Assembly (NCBI RefSeq): GCF_010015445.1
Contig: NC_053118.1
Coordinates: 7,563,781-7,627,780 of the forward strand
Origin: Perca fluviatilis
Taxonomy: Eukaryota > Chordata > Actinopteri > Perciformes > Percidae
DNA length: 64,000 nt
Direction: 5' to 3'
In this document: one piece after another, positions 1 through 8,477 of the stretch
Position numbering within the stretch: position 1 is the stretch's first letter
Layout: each line of letters opens with the position of its first letter
Position numbers and translations under genes: made by a program
Notes under the pieces: generated by a model
What the model saw: only the letters and a program-made list of their open reading frames with translations
Told to the model about the DNA's origin: nothing
The model's database searches: none

Positions 1-287
1 TCTTTAGGACGATTATAGCACCGCACCTTGTTAAATTTTACACTCACCAAGGGCTGAGGCTCATCGCTTCACTTCGGTTCAGTTCAAAATAGGATGAATC
101 TGCCGGTAAATTATACCACGCATGCGAGGATATATGATTTCGCATAGGCCCACCAACCATTCGCCAGCAAGTTCAATCGGTTTTGCCAAATCGATTGTGT
201 AACAACTGCTAGTATTACTTTTAAATATCTCCTTACTGGCGTGGAAGGCAGAGTCACATAAAAGCCCTCAGAGGCGGTGTGTTCCAT
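1..287 (-). pseudogene. Polinton structural-type ORF, N-terminal fragment (runs off left edge)
   Basis: An ATG at 285-287 opens a reading frame starting MEHTASEGFYVTLPS. After a frame change it continues with a conceptual segment containing DLAKPIELAGEWLVGLCEI and then IYPRMRG. The pattern VTLPS followed by a PIxLxGEWxVGLxEIxYP stretch is, from memory, the conserved start of a structural-type protein carried by Polinton/Maverick elements; I am not sure which named protein it is. At least one frameshift and an in-frame stop break it, so it looks dead. It lies directly downstream of the integrase on the same strand, as expected for one mobile element. The rest is outside the window. Confidence 0.5.
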
Positions 288-339
288 GATTCTCTATTGA
301 GTGCGCAGTGATGGACCGGTCTTTGTACACAGAGGTTTT

Positions 340-1462
340 ATATACCGACCACATCAGCCAATTTAACCCAGCTGTTAAATTTTTTCGGCAAGTTTTTCCA
401 TTGCACAAAAGCCTGTTTTTCCCCTTGACAGTGCAGCGGTTTAGGATTTTTTCCACTTGAAACATTTTGTTGGCGGCCATTTTTACTTTTGGCATCTCTG
501 CTTCATAAAATAAAATCGACAGGCTCCCCGTCCCGAGTCTACTAATTTATACGGGAGGTGGTGTACGCTCGTCACTCGTAAAGACTTCGTCCTGCAAAAC
601 TCTGCTCGTATTTTTTATCGAAAACGCCTCTCACCTTTCGACAGATCGCCACAGACTCCTTTCTTAAAAGCCATCTTTATTTTATTCCTGTGGCGAGGCG
701 CAAAGGTGCCGTACAGATTGTGGAACACTTGATCGGTGTTCTCCGCTGTGACCTCCATAGGAGTCATTTTAATAGAGGTGTGATAACTGTTATTATAACT
801 CTGTACCAGGTCTGGTAAGACGCTTTGTGTATCGTCTGGTGTTGTGAGCAGTAAAATATTTATACATGCGAGTTTTCAGAGTGCGGTTATAACGCTCAAC
901 AACCGACGCTTTTAAGTCACCTGCGCCTAAAATGTTTGATGTTGTGTTTCTTCATCAGAGTCTCAAATTTCTTGTTGAAAAACTCTTTTTCCAGCCCGTT
1001 TGTAGCTTTAGAGGTATTAAACTTTCTTGAAACACCGATTGAAATGCTTTTACCACTCCGAGGCAGTCTTCCTCTTCAACGCACGCACATATGCTTTTTT
1101 CGAAAATACATCTATGACGGTCAGTAAATAATTAAATCCGTCATTATGTTCTGCCAAGCGCTTGCATGTCACAGAGATCGGCTTGGAATTGATTTAAAGG
1201 CTTAGTAACAAACACTCGGGTTCTCTCTTGAAATGTACTCTGGCAGGCTTATGCAATGTATAAGCATCTTGCTCTGCTAAAAATCTCTAACTTCCTGAAC
1301 ACTGACATTTTCGCCAGTCTCATCCTTTTACACCCTGACGGAGTCGTTTTACACCTCCATAGCTGGCTGGATTTAGAGGATCGTAAAAAACACTTTTTCC
1401 ATCACACGTTTCTGCCATCCTTTCCTCTGAGACCTCAACAGTTCTCTAAGACATCCGTATGC
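340..1462 (-). pseudogene. Polinton/Maverick retroviral-type integrase, frameshifted remnant
   Basis: The minus strand codes, in several frames, for the parts of a Polinton integrase in the right order. DPLNPASYGGVKRLRQGVKG lies near 1,325-1,385, with QDAYTLHKPARVHFKRE below it. The core strand HNDGFNYLLTVIDVFSKKAY near 1,090-1,145 carries the first catalytic Asp. Another frame near 850-905 gives a VERYNRTLKTRMYKYF-type segment with the catalytic Glu. NNSYHTSIKMTPMEVTAENT and FHNLYGTFAPRH lie near 700-800. A chromodomain-like tail (VEKILNRCTVKGKNRLL) lies near 400-460. Such enzymes insert linear Polinton DNA into chromosomes. Several frameshifts and stops make this copy inactive. Family assignment is strong; exact ends are approximate. 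Confidence 0.88.
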
Positions 1463-1473
1463 AAGAATGAGTC

Positions 1474-1479
1474 TTTATT
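1474..1479 (-). terminator. Candidate polyadenylation signal for the accessory ORFs
   Basis: AATAAA on the minus strand, about 290 nt beyond the stop codon of the acidic accessory ORF and just before the integrase remnant. The position suits a shared 3' end for the two upstream ORFs. There is no transcript evidence. Confidence 0.35.
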
Positions 1480-1767
1480 CATTTTCTTTTCTTTTCTTTT
1501 TTTTTTTTACTTATAAAAGATTGTAGATACAACATGTCATTCAAGTTTTGTTGAAAAGAAATATTCAAGGATACACACTGGATTACATATGTTAAAAACA
1601 CTGTGATATTTTTGTTGAAAAGAAAAATACAATTCTTAAAACAGATATAAAGATAAAAAAGAAATATTCAAAGATACATGCAGGTTACATATGTTTAAAA
1701 GTAAATGTCACACATTTAAAAACTTTTTGGTTTTGTTTTCCGTTCTAAATATGGTAAAATAGAACTC

Positions 1768-2691
1768 TTATGAGTCCTCATACCACGCAACCAAACGCAG
1801 TTGGAAGATTTTCACAGCAACCTGACCAATCAAATTGTCGTACATCTCGGTGATGGGATCAAAGATCTTCTTTGCTAGTTTCAGTTCATGTAGTAGCGTC
1901 TCTGCTACCATGCGCACTCTGAAATCTTCTGTTTCGATGGTGCGTGCACGTAACAGACGTTGAATAGCTGGAATGAAACGAGGTGTTATGAGTCTTTTCA
2001 TCAAACGATAGAAGTTGTCCCCGTAAAAGTTGTCAGCCAATGCTTCCAGGCAGTCATGCTGCCTCTGGCTCGGATGGTCAATCGTGCATCCATGACACAG
2101 AGCCCGTCTGTCTTTGTGTATAATCAAGTTGAGAAGGTGAAAAACGGCTGATTTGACGGTGTCGATGAGGACAGAAGATACCCACCCATCGGTCTCATCT
2201 TCCTGGCAGTCCTCCTGTTTGTCCGGATTAGGGCTTTCAGGGCTCTCCTGAGCATCTGGAGGGCTCTCCTCCTCCTCCATCTCATCCTCCTCCTCCTCCT
2301 CCACTGAGGAAGGAGGACCTTCCTCATCTTCCGACTCCTCCTCCTCCTCCGACTCCTTCTCCGACTCTGAATCGTCCTCCAACGACTCCTCCGCCTCCAC
2401 AGCCTCCTCACAGACCACTTTAGCAGGGTTTCCCTCCTCAGATTGACTGTCCGGAGGCATGTCAAATGTCTCAGACTCCCGTATAGCAGCGTAGCCAGCG
2501 TTCAGCTCCATAATCGCATAATCCAGCCTGTCTGTCTCGGGGGAGGGCGGCGGGCCTTGGAGGTCATGCCCGTCTGTCTCTGAGGAGGCGAAGAGGACCC
2601 GCGGTGTAAGTGTTTTTGTCCGGGGTGTAAGGGGTCTCTTTGTTGCTGAGTCGAACATTGTTGTAATCTTTCTTTGTTCCCCGTTGAACAT
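1768..2691 (-). CDS. Polinton accessory ORF B: acidic protein with Cys/His motif, unknown function
   Basis: The first in-frame ATG is at 2,691, giving 307 residues with no break; the frame is open slightly further upstream but without an ATG. Residues 1-35 are basic with repeated TPR motifs (LTPRTK, LTPRVL), resembling proline-directed kinase sites. Residues 95-168 are extremely rich in Glu, Asp and Ser. A hydrophobic helix-like stretch follows (171-192), then CHGCTIDHPSQRQHDC at 199-214, whose Cys/Cys/His/His/Cys spacing could bind zinc. An alpha-helical basic C-terminus ends in WYEDS. I do not recognise a named family. Its place between a Polinton integrase and ORF A, all on one strand, suggests an element-encoded regulatory or host-interaction protein. 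The acidic codons are GAG/GAA mixtures, so the run is not a simple microsatellite. Confidence 0.72.
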   Translation of the reverse strand: MFNGEQRKITTMFDSATKRPLTPRTKTLTPRVLFASSETDGHDLQGPPPSPETDRLDYAIMELNAGYAAIRESETFDMPPDSQSEEGNPAKVVCEEAVEAEESLEDDSESEKESEEEEESEDEEGPPSSVEEEEEDEMEEEESPPDAQESPESPNPDKQEDCQEDETDGWVSSVLIDTVKSAVFHLLNLIIHKDRRALCHGCTIDHPSQRQHDCLEALADNFYGDNFYRLMKRLITPRFIPAIQRLLRARTIETEDFRVRMVAETLLHELKLAKKIFDPITEMYDNLIGQVAVKIFQLRLVAWYEDS

Positions 2692-2692
2692 C

Positions 2693-3697
2693 TTACCATG
2701 TTCTGTCACTGTCTGCTTCAGTCTTTATACTATTGTAAGGGGGGGTGTGGTTACGAAAATTCTGGAACGGGGGCGTAGTTTGGAAACTTCTGGAAAAGAG
2801 GTGTGGTATGGGCGTGGTTAAAAAAAAATAAAAATAAATAAATACAAAAATAAAAAATCTAAAGTTTAGAGTTTTTTTCACAACCAGTGTATTTTTCCAC
2901 CCGCGGCTGCTATGGAAGAGATTGGTCAATCTATCCCTCACCTCCATCATCCTGTCAGCCCATTCCAATGCTGGTAAGGCAAGCATGGTTCTGAATAAGC
3001 TGCACTCTGTATTAAATCTTTGCGAAACAAAGAGGTCACAGGACCTCGTTGTTTCCGAATCTCTGGAGAGCAGAAGGGCCTGGAACCACCAGCGCCCCAC
3101 GGCTGTGGTAACAGATGGCCATGTTGATCCACAGACGATGTTCATCTTAGACAGGTCGCTATCGCTGGGATAATTATCCATTCTAGGACGCTCCCCCTCG
3201 GGATTGTCTTCAGCGCTGCTACCGATGTTCACCGACACTTCCTCCTCCTTACATTCTATCAAAACAGTCTGAGTCTCTTTATCTTGAGAAGCGGTAGTCG
3301 GGTTCTCGGAGTTGCTCTGATCAGTGCCAAATTGTAGGATCGTCTTCATCACCCCCCAGTCGTCAAAGCTCATTTTCACCATGACTGTAGAAGGAGTCAG
3401 CATCTCCCCTTCCTTCAACTGATAAAAGCAAAGTTCACCTTCTTCATACTTGAAGACATACCCCCAGGCCCCACACATACCACTAGCTTGTAGAGGCCAT
3501 TCTTCATGCAGAGATTCTGACGGGGGCATCTGGCTACGGCACAGATACACTACGCATTTCTTTGGAGCTCCGGGTGTCGTAACAGAATCTTGGAACATTG
3601 TTATTGGAGTCTCACAGATCAGCGAAGAAGCCCACCGGCTGGAGGTGCCTCCCTTGGTAATGGACTCAAATGGAGCGGTTGCTTCTTCATCAGACAT
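2693..3697 (-). CDS. Polinton accessory ORF A, unknown function
   Basis: The frame is open to 3,826, but the likely start is the ATG at 3,697 (MSDEEATAPF...), 86 nt after a TATA-like box. This gives 334 residues. Residues 1-270 look like real protein: mixed composition, an acidic middle (IECKEEE at 147-153), and a Trp/Leu-rich segment GRWWFQALLL at 201-210. After about residue 275 the sequence is Phe/Tyr-rich low complexity from A/T-rich DNA, so the functional end, or a splice, may come earlier. I recognise no family. IECKE at 147-151 resembles an IxCxE variant of pocket-protein-binding LxCxE motifs, but five residues prove nothing. The ORF overlaps the promoter of ORF B. Confidence 0.55.
   Translation of the reverse strand: MSDEEATAPFESITKGGTSSRWASSLICETPITMFQDSVTTPGAPKKCVVYLCRSQMPPSESLHEEWPLQASGMCGAWGYVFKYEEGELCFYQLKEGEMLTPSTVMVKMSFDDWGVMKTILQFGTDQSNSENPTTASQDKETQTVLIECKEEEVSVNIGSSAEDNPEGERPRMDNYPSDSDLSKMNIVCGSTWPSVTTAVGRWWFQALLLSRDSETTRSCDLFVSQRFNTECSLFRTMLALPALEWADRMMEVRDRLTNLFHSSRGWKNTLVVKKTLNFRFFIFVFIYFYFFLTTPIPHLFSRSFQTTPPFQNFRNHTPPYNSIKTEADSDRTW
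2723..2729 (-). promoter_or_regulatory. TATA box upstream of ORF B
   Basis: TATAAAG on the minus strand, 32-38 nt before the ORF B ATG at 2,691. Its frame contains the end of ORF A, so ORF B probably has its own transcript starting inside or just after ORF A. Confidence 0.5.
2755..2795 (-). promoter_or_regulatory. Two perfect three-unit heat-shock elements upstream of the ORF B TATA box
   Basis: GAAaaTTCtgGAA lies at 2,755-2,767 and GAAacTTCtgGAA at 2,783-2,795. Both match the alternating nGAAn/nTTCn consensus for trimeric HSF with no mismatch. They sit 26-66 nt upstream of the TATAAAG box, the layout of vertebrate heat-shock promoters. GC/CACCC-like boxes (ggggtgtgg, gggcgtgg) lie at about 2,740-2,818. 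Binding is inferred. Confidence 0.6.
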
Positions 3698-3782
3698 CTC
3701 TCTCGCCGCGCACTCAAACTTACATTCATGCTGTGTGTAGAATGAAAAACCTATCTTTCTCTGTTTCAACCGGAAGAAACCC

Positions 3783-3790
3783 CTTTTTAT
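3783..3790 (-). promoter_or_regulatory. TATA-like box upstream of ORF A
   Basis: ATAAAAAG on the minus strand, 86-93 nt before the ATG at 3,697. Two copies of a short motif containing GGATCATTT lie further upstream (about 3,828-3,836 and 3,872-3,880), one beside an ATTGG (inverted CCAAT). Confidence 0.4.
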
Positions 3791-3958
3791 GCTCAAAATT
3801 AGCGCGTTACACCCCTCTTCTCTCACTGGATCATTTCAAAAACATCCGGATATTTCATCTCTAACGCTCATTGGATCATTTAAATGAAACATTTTTCTAC
3901 TTCCTGTGACGCCCTCATTGCATCACTTAACACATGTCATTTCCGGGACACGCCTTCC

Positions 3959-3976
3959 TTCTAGAAGCTTCCAGAA
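3959..3976 (-). promoter_or_regulatory. Perfect four-unit heat-shock element upstream of ORF A
   Basis: TTCtaGAAgcTTCcaGAA has four alternating units at exact 5-bp spacing and no mismatch. It lies about 170 nt upstream of the TATA-like box of ORF A. With the two elements before ORF B, both accessory ORFs carry HSF-type sites. Confidence 0.6.
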
Positions 3977-4020
3977 CAGTCCAGTCACACACACCTGGAA
4001 GGCATCAATCACTTTCTGAC

Positions 4021-4117
4021 AGGTCGTGACCTCTTGACCCCCCAGGTCAAAAGGTCATCCATCAAAATCCCACATACCAAAGTGACAGTAACCTCCTCCC
4101 TATATCTCTCAGGTCAA
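4021..4117. promoter_or_regulatory. Cluster of nuclear-receptor half-sites (two DR2-type repeats)
   Basis: TGACCTctTGACCC at 4,027-4,040 is a DR2-type repeat on the minus strand. AGGTCAaaAGGTCA at 4,044-4,057 is a perfect DR2 on the plus strand. An AGGTCG at 4,021 abuts the first, forming AGGTCGTGACCT, and AGGTCAAAG lies at about 4,114. DR2 spacing is known for RAR/RXR-type receptors. It is unclear whether this belongs to the Polinton promoter or to flanking DNA. Confidence 0.4.
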
Positions 4118-4127
4118 AGCAATCAAG

Positions 4128-4340
4128 AAAAACTGTAAATGTGAATATGTTCTAGTTTCTTGTTTCCTCTGTGAGAGGAAACTGAATATCTTTGAGTTGT
4201 GGACAAAACACATTTGAGGGCGTCATCTTGGGCTTTGGGAAACACTGATCCACATTTTTCACCTTTTAATGACATTTTAGACACCAAACGACTGAACCAT
4301 TCACCCAGACAATAATCCACACGTTACTAACGACTATGCA
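4128..4340 (-). repeat. Dispersed fish repeat family R1, copy 1
   Basis: Shares long identity with copies near 12.2-12.5, 32.2-32.9, 39.3-39.6 and 49.3-49.8 kb. Shared landmarks are AATATGTTCTAGTTTCTTGT, GAGTTGTGGACAAAACA, GGGAAACACTGATCCACA and GACACCAAACGACT. The short ORFs in it recur in every copy and reflect the repeat, not a gene. It probably marks the right-hand limit of the Polinton remnant. Confidence 0.8.
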
Positions 4341-4679
4341 GTCCAAATGTATTTATTCACAGGATGTTAACATCAATCTCGTGCAGCCATATTTTAGAGT
4401 GCAAGCGAGGGCCCAAGAAAATAAATGAACTGAAGAGGAAAAAATATATATTTACCAATAGAAAAATATTAAATAACTAAATGCAAAATTGTGAAAAAGA
4501 ACAAAATAAGCCCCTACACAGCCTATGCTATACCCCTTTTAACTATGTGAGCTATATCTGTACACACTGACTCACAGAAACTTGTTTTGGTGCTTTTGAG
4601 TGGTTACAAAACAGCCAAATCGTAGAAGAACAGGAATAAAGAAATAAGCCCAATATATAACTTCATTTTTTTTTTTTTA
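4341..4679. other. A/T-rich spacer, no gene seen
   Basis: Between the repeat and the kinase exon I see no reading frame or repeat. It ends in a run of 13-14 T at 4,664-4,679 just past the kinase stop codon; on the minus strand this reads TAATAAAAAAA, serving as a polyadenylation signal or as an A-tail scar. Confidence 0.5.
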
Positions 4680-5753
4680 TTAAGGTGTGTGAGTGTGAGG
4701 ACTTTCTTGCTGGAAGGCCACACATTGCTGGGGATTCATTCCCGGCGTCACATCTACAGAGCAGCAACACATGGCCATCATGAGGAAGAATCCCCTGTTC
4801 CTCTGCAGCATCGTCCTCCGAGTTCGGACCGTGGCGAAGCATGTGGTGCATTCATCGCTGCCACAGGCCTCATTAGGACGAGCAGGGACGGGGCCAGCGT
4901 TATTACCAGTGGTGGTTCCGTCAGCTGAGGCTGCTGGTCCGTAGTCAACGTCAGCCGAGGCCTGTGAGCTGGAGCTGGCTGCTCCGTGGTGTGAACCTTC
5001 ACAGCTGTGGATTTCAACTGGGGAGTCCCGTGGTGGCAACACTGTCATGTTCACGCGGGATGACATCACATAAAGGTCTGGGTCAGTGTCTCTGGGAAAG
5101 TGCGTCATCGTGATGAAGCGGTGCCTCAGAGCTTTAGCGGGGCTGATCCTGGAGGCTGAGTCCACACGCAGCATCCGTTTGAGGAGGCTCAAAAAAGCCT
5201 GCGTGTCCTCATGCTCAGTGACTGTTTTCGGCTTCTCGTGGTCCTTTGTCATGTCACCCATACAGGTGTACTTGTTGAAACTGGTCCTGCTTTGTCGGGT
5301 CTTCTCGCCTGTTGCAAGCACGTATTCGCTTCCCGTACTCAGCCTCCATACCTGCTTTGTGGAGTCTTTGATCTTGCTAAAAAAAATCTTGGTATGGATG
5401 CCAGCATTGAGCAGGCGATCGCCGGGCTGACCCTGCATCTGCACGATGACTCTCATGACGTCATATTCACACCTGATTGGATACAGGTGCTTGCTCAGGT
5501 ACAGGAAGGCCAAAACGCAGCCCAGAGACCACATGTCTACAGCCTCGTCCAACGGGAGGCCCAGGATGACCTCGAGGGCCCTGTAGCGGAGGGTCTGAGT
5601 GGTGGTGCCACACTTAACTCTGGACACTGGAGTGGAAAAACCAAAGTCAATCAGTTTGACCCTGAAGGGCTGCAGCTCGTGGTTAACCAGCATCACATTG
5701 TCCGGCTTGATGTCTGCGTGCACCAGGCCGATGCTGAAGACGTTAACGGCAGC
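4680..5753 (-). pseudogene. HIPK-family protein kinase, C-lobe exon (orphan fragment or last exon)
   Basis: Open for about 357 codons. The catalytic loop GLVHADIKPDNVMLV has the HAD form typical of HIPKs; KLIDFGFS is the DFG motif; EVILGLPLDEAVDMWSLGCV and SEYVL/WRLSTG segments follow HIPK order, ending with RISPAKALRHRFITMTHF and SSRVNM. APE is changed to ALE, and the activation-loop tyrosine normally found in the STY motif is missing (TTT). A TAG at 5,754-5,756 fits a splice acceptor, so the 5' edge is probably an exon border. No N-lobe exon (Gly-rich loop, VAIK lysine) is visible upstream before ENPP2. Either a distant exon was lost or this is a truncated copy of the rapidly duplicating fish HIPK-like genes. 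The absence of stops argues for recent loss or continued use. Confidence 0.7.
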
Positions 5754-5756
5754 CTA

Positions 5757-6087
5757 ACAGTTGTTAGATTTTAGCAGGTTGGTTTCTATGGTGACAAAAA
5801 AAAGGTGAGAAATGCACTAAACTGCACAGTTAAATACATATTTGAATATTAAGTCGTCCTGCTAACGCTTCAGTCCTATTTGGGGTAATTTTAACTTCAA
5901 ACCAGGGAAAAGTGATCCAGGATTTTTGGGGATTTCGATATGTGCTGAAAAGGGGTTAAGGTAAATGCAAGATCTAGAGAAGATGAGAAGTTATTCCAAG
6001 TAATGTTTTTTTTCCCCCAAATATTTTCAATTTACAAGGTTTATCTCCTCATCTCAAAACCATTCATTAACTGCAATTTCCTCATCA
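5757..6087. other. Upstream flank of the HIPK-like exon, no gene seen
   Basis: Non-coding on both strands. It contains the pyrimidine-poor stretch before the putative acceptor, and nothing resembling the kinase N-lobe. Confidence 0.5.
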
Positions 6088-6704
6088 AGGCCCTGACACA
6101 CCAACCTGATTATCGGCTGTCGGACAGTCTGGCCAGGTCGGTGACCCGAGTCTGTTCAGTGCGTTCCGTGCCGTCGTCAGTCGGAGGAGCTGTCGGCGTT
6201 CATTTGGGCCTATTTGAATCGGCCAATGGGCAGTCGGACTCGATGACCAATCTGATTGGTGGAGCGCTAACCAGGAAATGACGAGCGGGATGAGCGTGAT
6301 GAACGCCTCTCAAAATCTGACGAAAATCTTTCAAACTGACCTTTGTCGATCTGAAATGAAGACAACTGCGTGGCCTATTTCTTGCTTAAAATGTTTTCAG
6401 AAACACGTTTCCGTGAACTATTTTCGTCAAATACGAAATAGTATTCCCAACGAGCCGCCATTGTGGTCTGCTTTGAAATTCGGGAGAAGCCAGACCCACG
6501 TGACGCATTCATCCAATCAGCTGCCGGTTTTCATTTGTCGGGCGACAATACAGATTAGCGCCGCCTGCTGTTATGGAGACGTATTACATCACGCGCACGC
6601 GCAGAACGCACGCTCAAGTCGGCGTCGCTTCGGTGTGTTCCGAGGCACTTTTTGGACCAACTCGGGGAGACCGATCAGTCCGTCGGGTTGGTGTGTCAGA
6701 GCCT
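6088..6704. mobile_element. 617-bp MITE with TIR AGGCYCTGACACACCAACC
   Basis: The left end AGGCCCTGACACACCAACC (6,088-6,106) is matched by the inverse of GGTTGGTGTGTCAGAGCCT (6,686-6,704). The interior is GC-richer than the surroundings and rich in CGG/GTCGG motifs. Short ORFs inside show no transposase. Flanking TCA/TTA could be a worn 3-bp TWA duplication of PIF/Harbinger type, which I only suspect. Confidence 0.75.
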
Positions 6705-8477
6705 TTAGAGGTAGCAGTCATAGCACATTATTGTCATGATTATGGTTTAGTTTCATCTTTGTGTGACTTGTTTGTCTGGGTCTGATGCATCCTCAGAATC
6801 CAATCTGAGATTATGGAAGGAAGACACAGATGACGAAATATCTTTAGAAGACTGGAGTAATAAGGCATGTATGTATAGCTGTCCACTGCTCCTAATACTT
6901 AGGATCGGTTAAATGCAGTCATTCAATTTTACGCCATTGTACTGTGTGTATGTGATGAAATAAGAATACAGTTGCGTAAGAAGTCTCAGAGACAGTTAAC
7001 AGTAGCCTGAGACAGATACAGTATAAATGACTGATGTGTGTATACACAACTCCTGTTAAATTGCACAAGTTGGATGATAACATTCCTGATACTATCATAT
7101 ACTATAGTATCAAGTGCAATAAGCCAAGATTGAAACTGTACCACTGTATATGAATGCTTAAAAATGAAATCCTTTTGGTAGGATATTAATAATGTTTTGT
7201 GTGTGTGTGTGTGTGTGTGTTGATTGAGAGGCACCCCTTTTGTCTTTCTTTTCCAAAATGTAGGCATATTTGTAAATTATAGAGTGTACAGATATAGTGT
7301 ATAGATTATAGACCTACTCTATCTGTAAAGTGTCTTGAGATAACTCGTTATGATTTGATACTATAAATAAAAAAATAAATTAAAAAAATTAAAATTAAAT
7401 ATTGGAAATCAAAGAAAACACACAAATACAACCGACCAGCTAAAACATTAGCACTAGCAACCTGCATGAAATATATCTACATAGACACAATAAGCATGAT
7501 TTACGTTTGTTGAGTTCAACTACAAAGCTGGCAATGCTATCACAAAAAAAATCTCTTTTCTCAAAATGTCATGTCATTTAAAGCAAATAGAAATAAAAAA
7601 GGAAGTGCTAAATGAAGGGAACAGTCCAAATGTATTTTTCCTCTCATAAGGTGGAAAATCATGAATGAGATGACACAGGCTGCAGTGTGAAAACGTATAC
7701 TCCATCTTATTACTCTCTGCCATTGCGAAACATAAAAATTCAAATAAAGGAAAAAAAGGTGCAAAAGTTTCTTTGTGTTCAATGTTCTACAATGAATTCA
7801 CATTCAGGCTGTAGCTCCAGGGTTTGAACCTTGCTAACTGTGGTTTCCATGTGCACAATGGTCCATGGGCACAGGATAAGCAGTGGCTGTATTTACACAC
7901 AGACGTATCAGATAAACACATTCACTTTAAATGAGGAGCAGCACTGCAGACAGCTAGGAACACTACTGAAGAGGATTAGGGCCAGTGTTAAAAATGAAAC
8001 TCATACAGTTTTCACATTGGCCAAAAACCTCTTCCATAAAACACAGAGTAGACTATCTTCTAAGATTATTCTACTCACGTTGTACTATCTTATTATTTAC
8101 CCAAACTCTTATTGATTTCACCTTCCCTCTCACCATTGCTGTGTGACGGCTTAGCGCTGAGTCACTGCTGTTTTCAGGAGTCACACAGTTGTCTCCAGAA
8201 AACATTTTTATTGTTTTATTCAGTGAAAATGGCACTTCCACCAGTGTCCATCAGGTGGCAGTACTGGATAGAGGGACCGATCTTTTTTGTGTAGTACTGC
8301 TGGCTGGCTCATGTAGACGAATATGAAGCTGCTTTGTATTGTAGCTCAGATGCTTCACTGCTGCTGAGTACCCATGGCTCCACAGTGTGCAGCCCACAGC
8401 TGGAAGATGGACTAAAAAAAACAAACAGCTGGACTAACTTAATATGCACCACACTTCATTTTAGTAAAAAACACTGA
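6705..8477. other. Intergenic DNA between HIPK-like exon and ENPP2
   Basis: Only small ORFs without recognisable content. A (GT)n tract lies at 7,198-7,220. A GTAAAGTGTCTTGAGATAAC...CTATAAATAAA segment near 7,326-7,372 resembles the 3' tail of fish L2/SINE elements. Minus-strand AATAAA signals at 8,207-8,212 and 8,215-8,220 could also serve ENPP2. Confidence 0.4.

Noticed and set aside
936..1516. Plus-strand ORFs over the integrase
   Set aside because: Antisense shadows of the decayed integrase, with no recognisable protein content.
2124..2465. Arg-rich 113-residue frame inside ORF B on the same strand
   Set aside because: It is the +1 shadow of the GAG/GAA-rich acidic block; poly-Glu codons read as Arg. 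No start context or homology.
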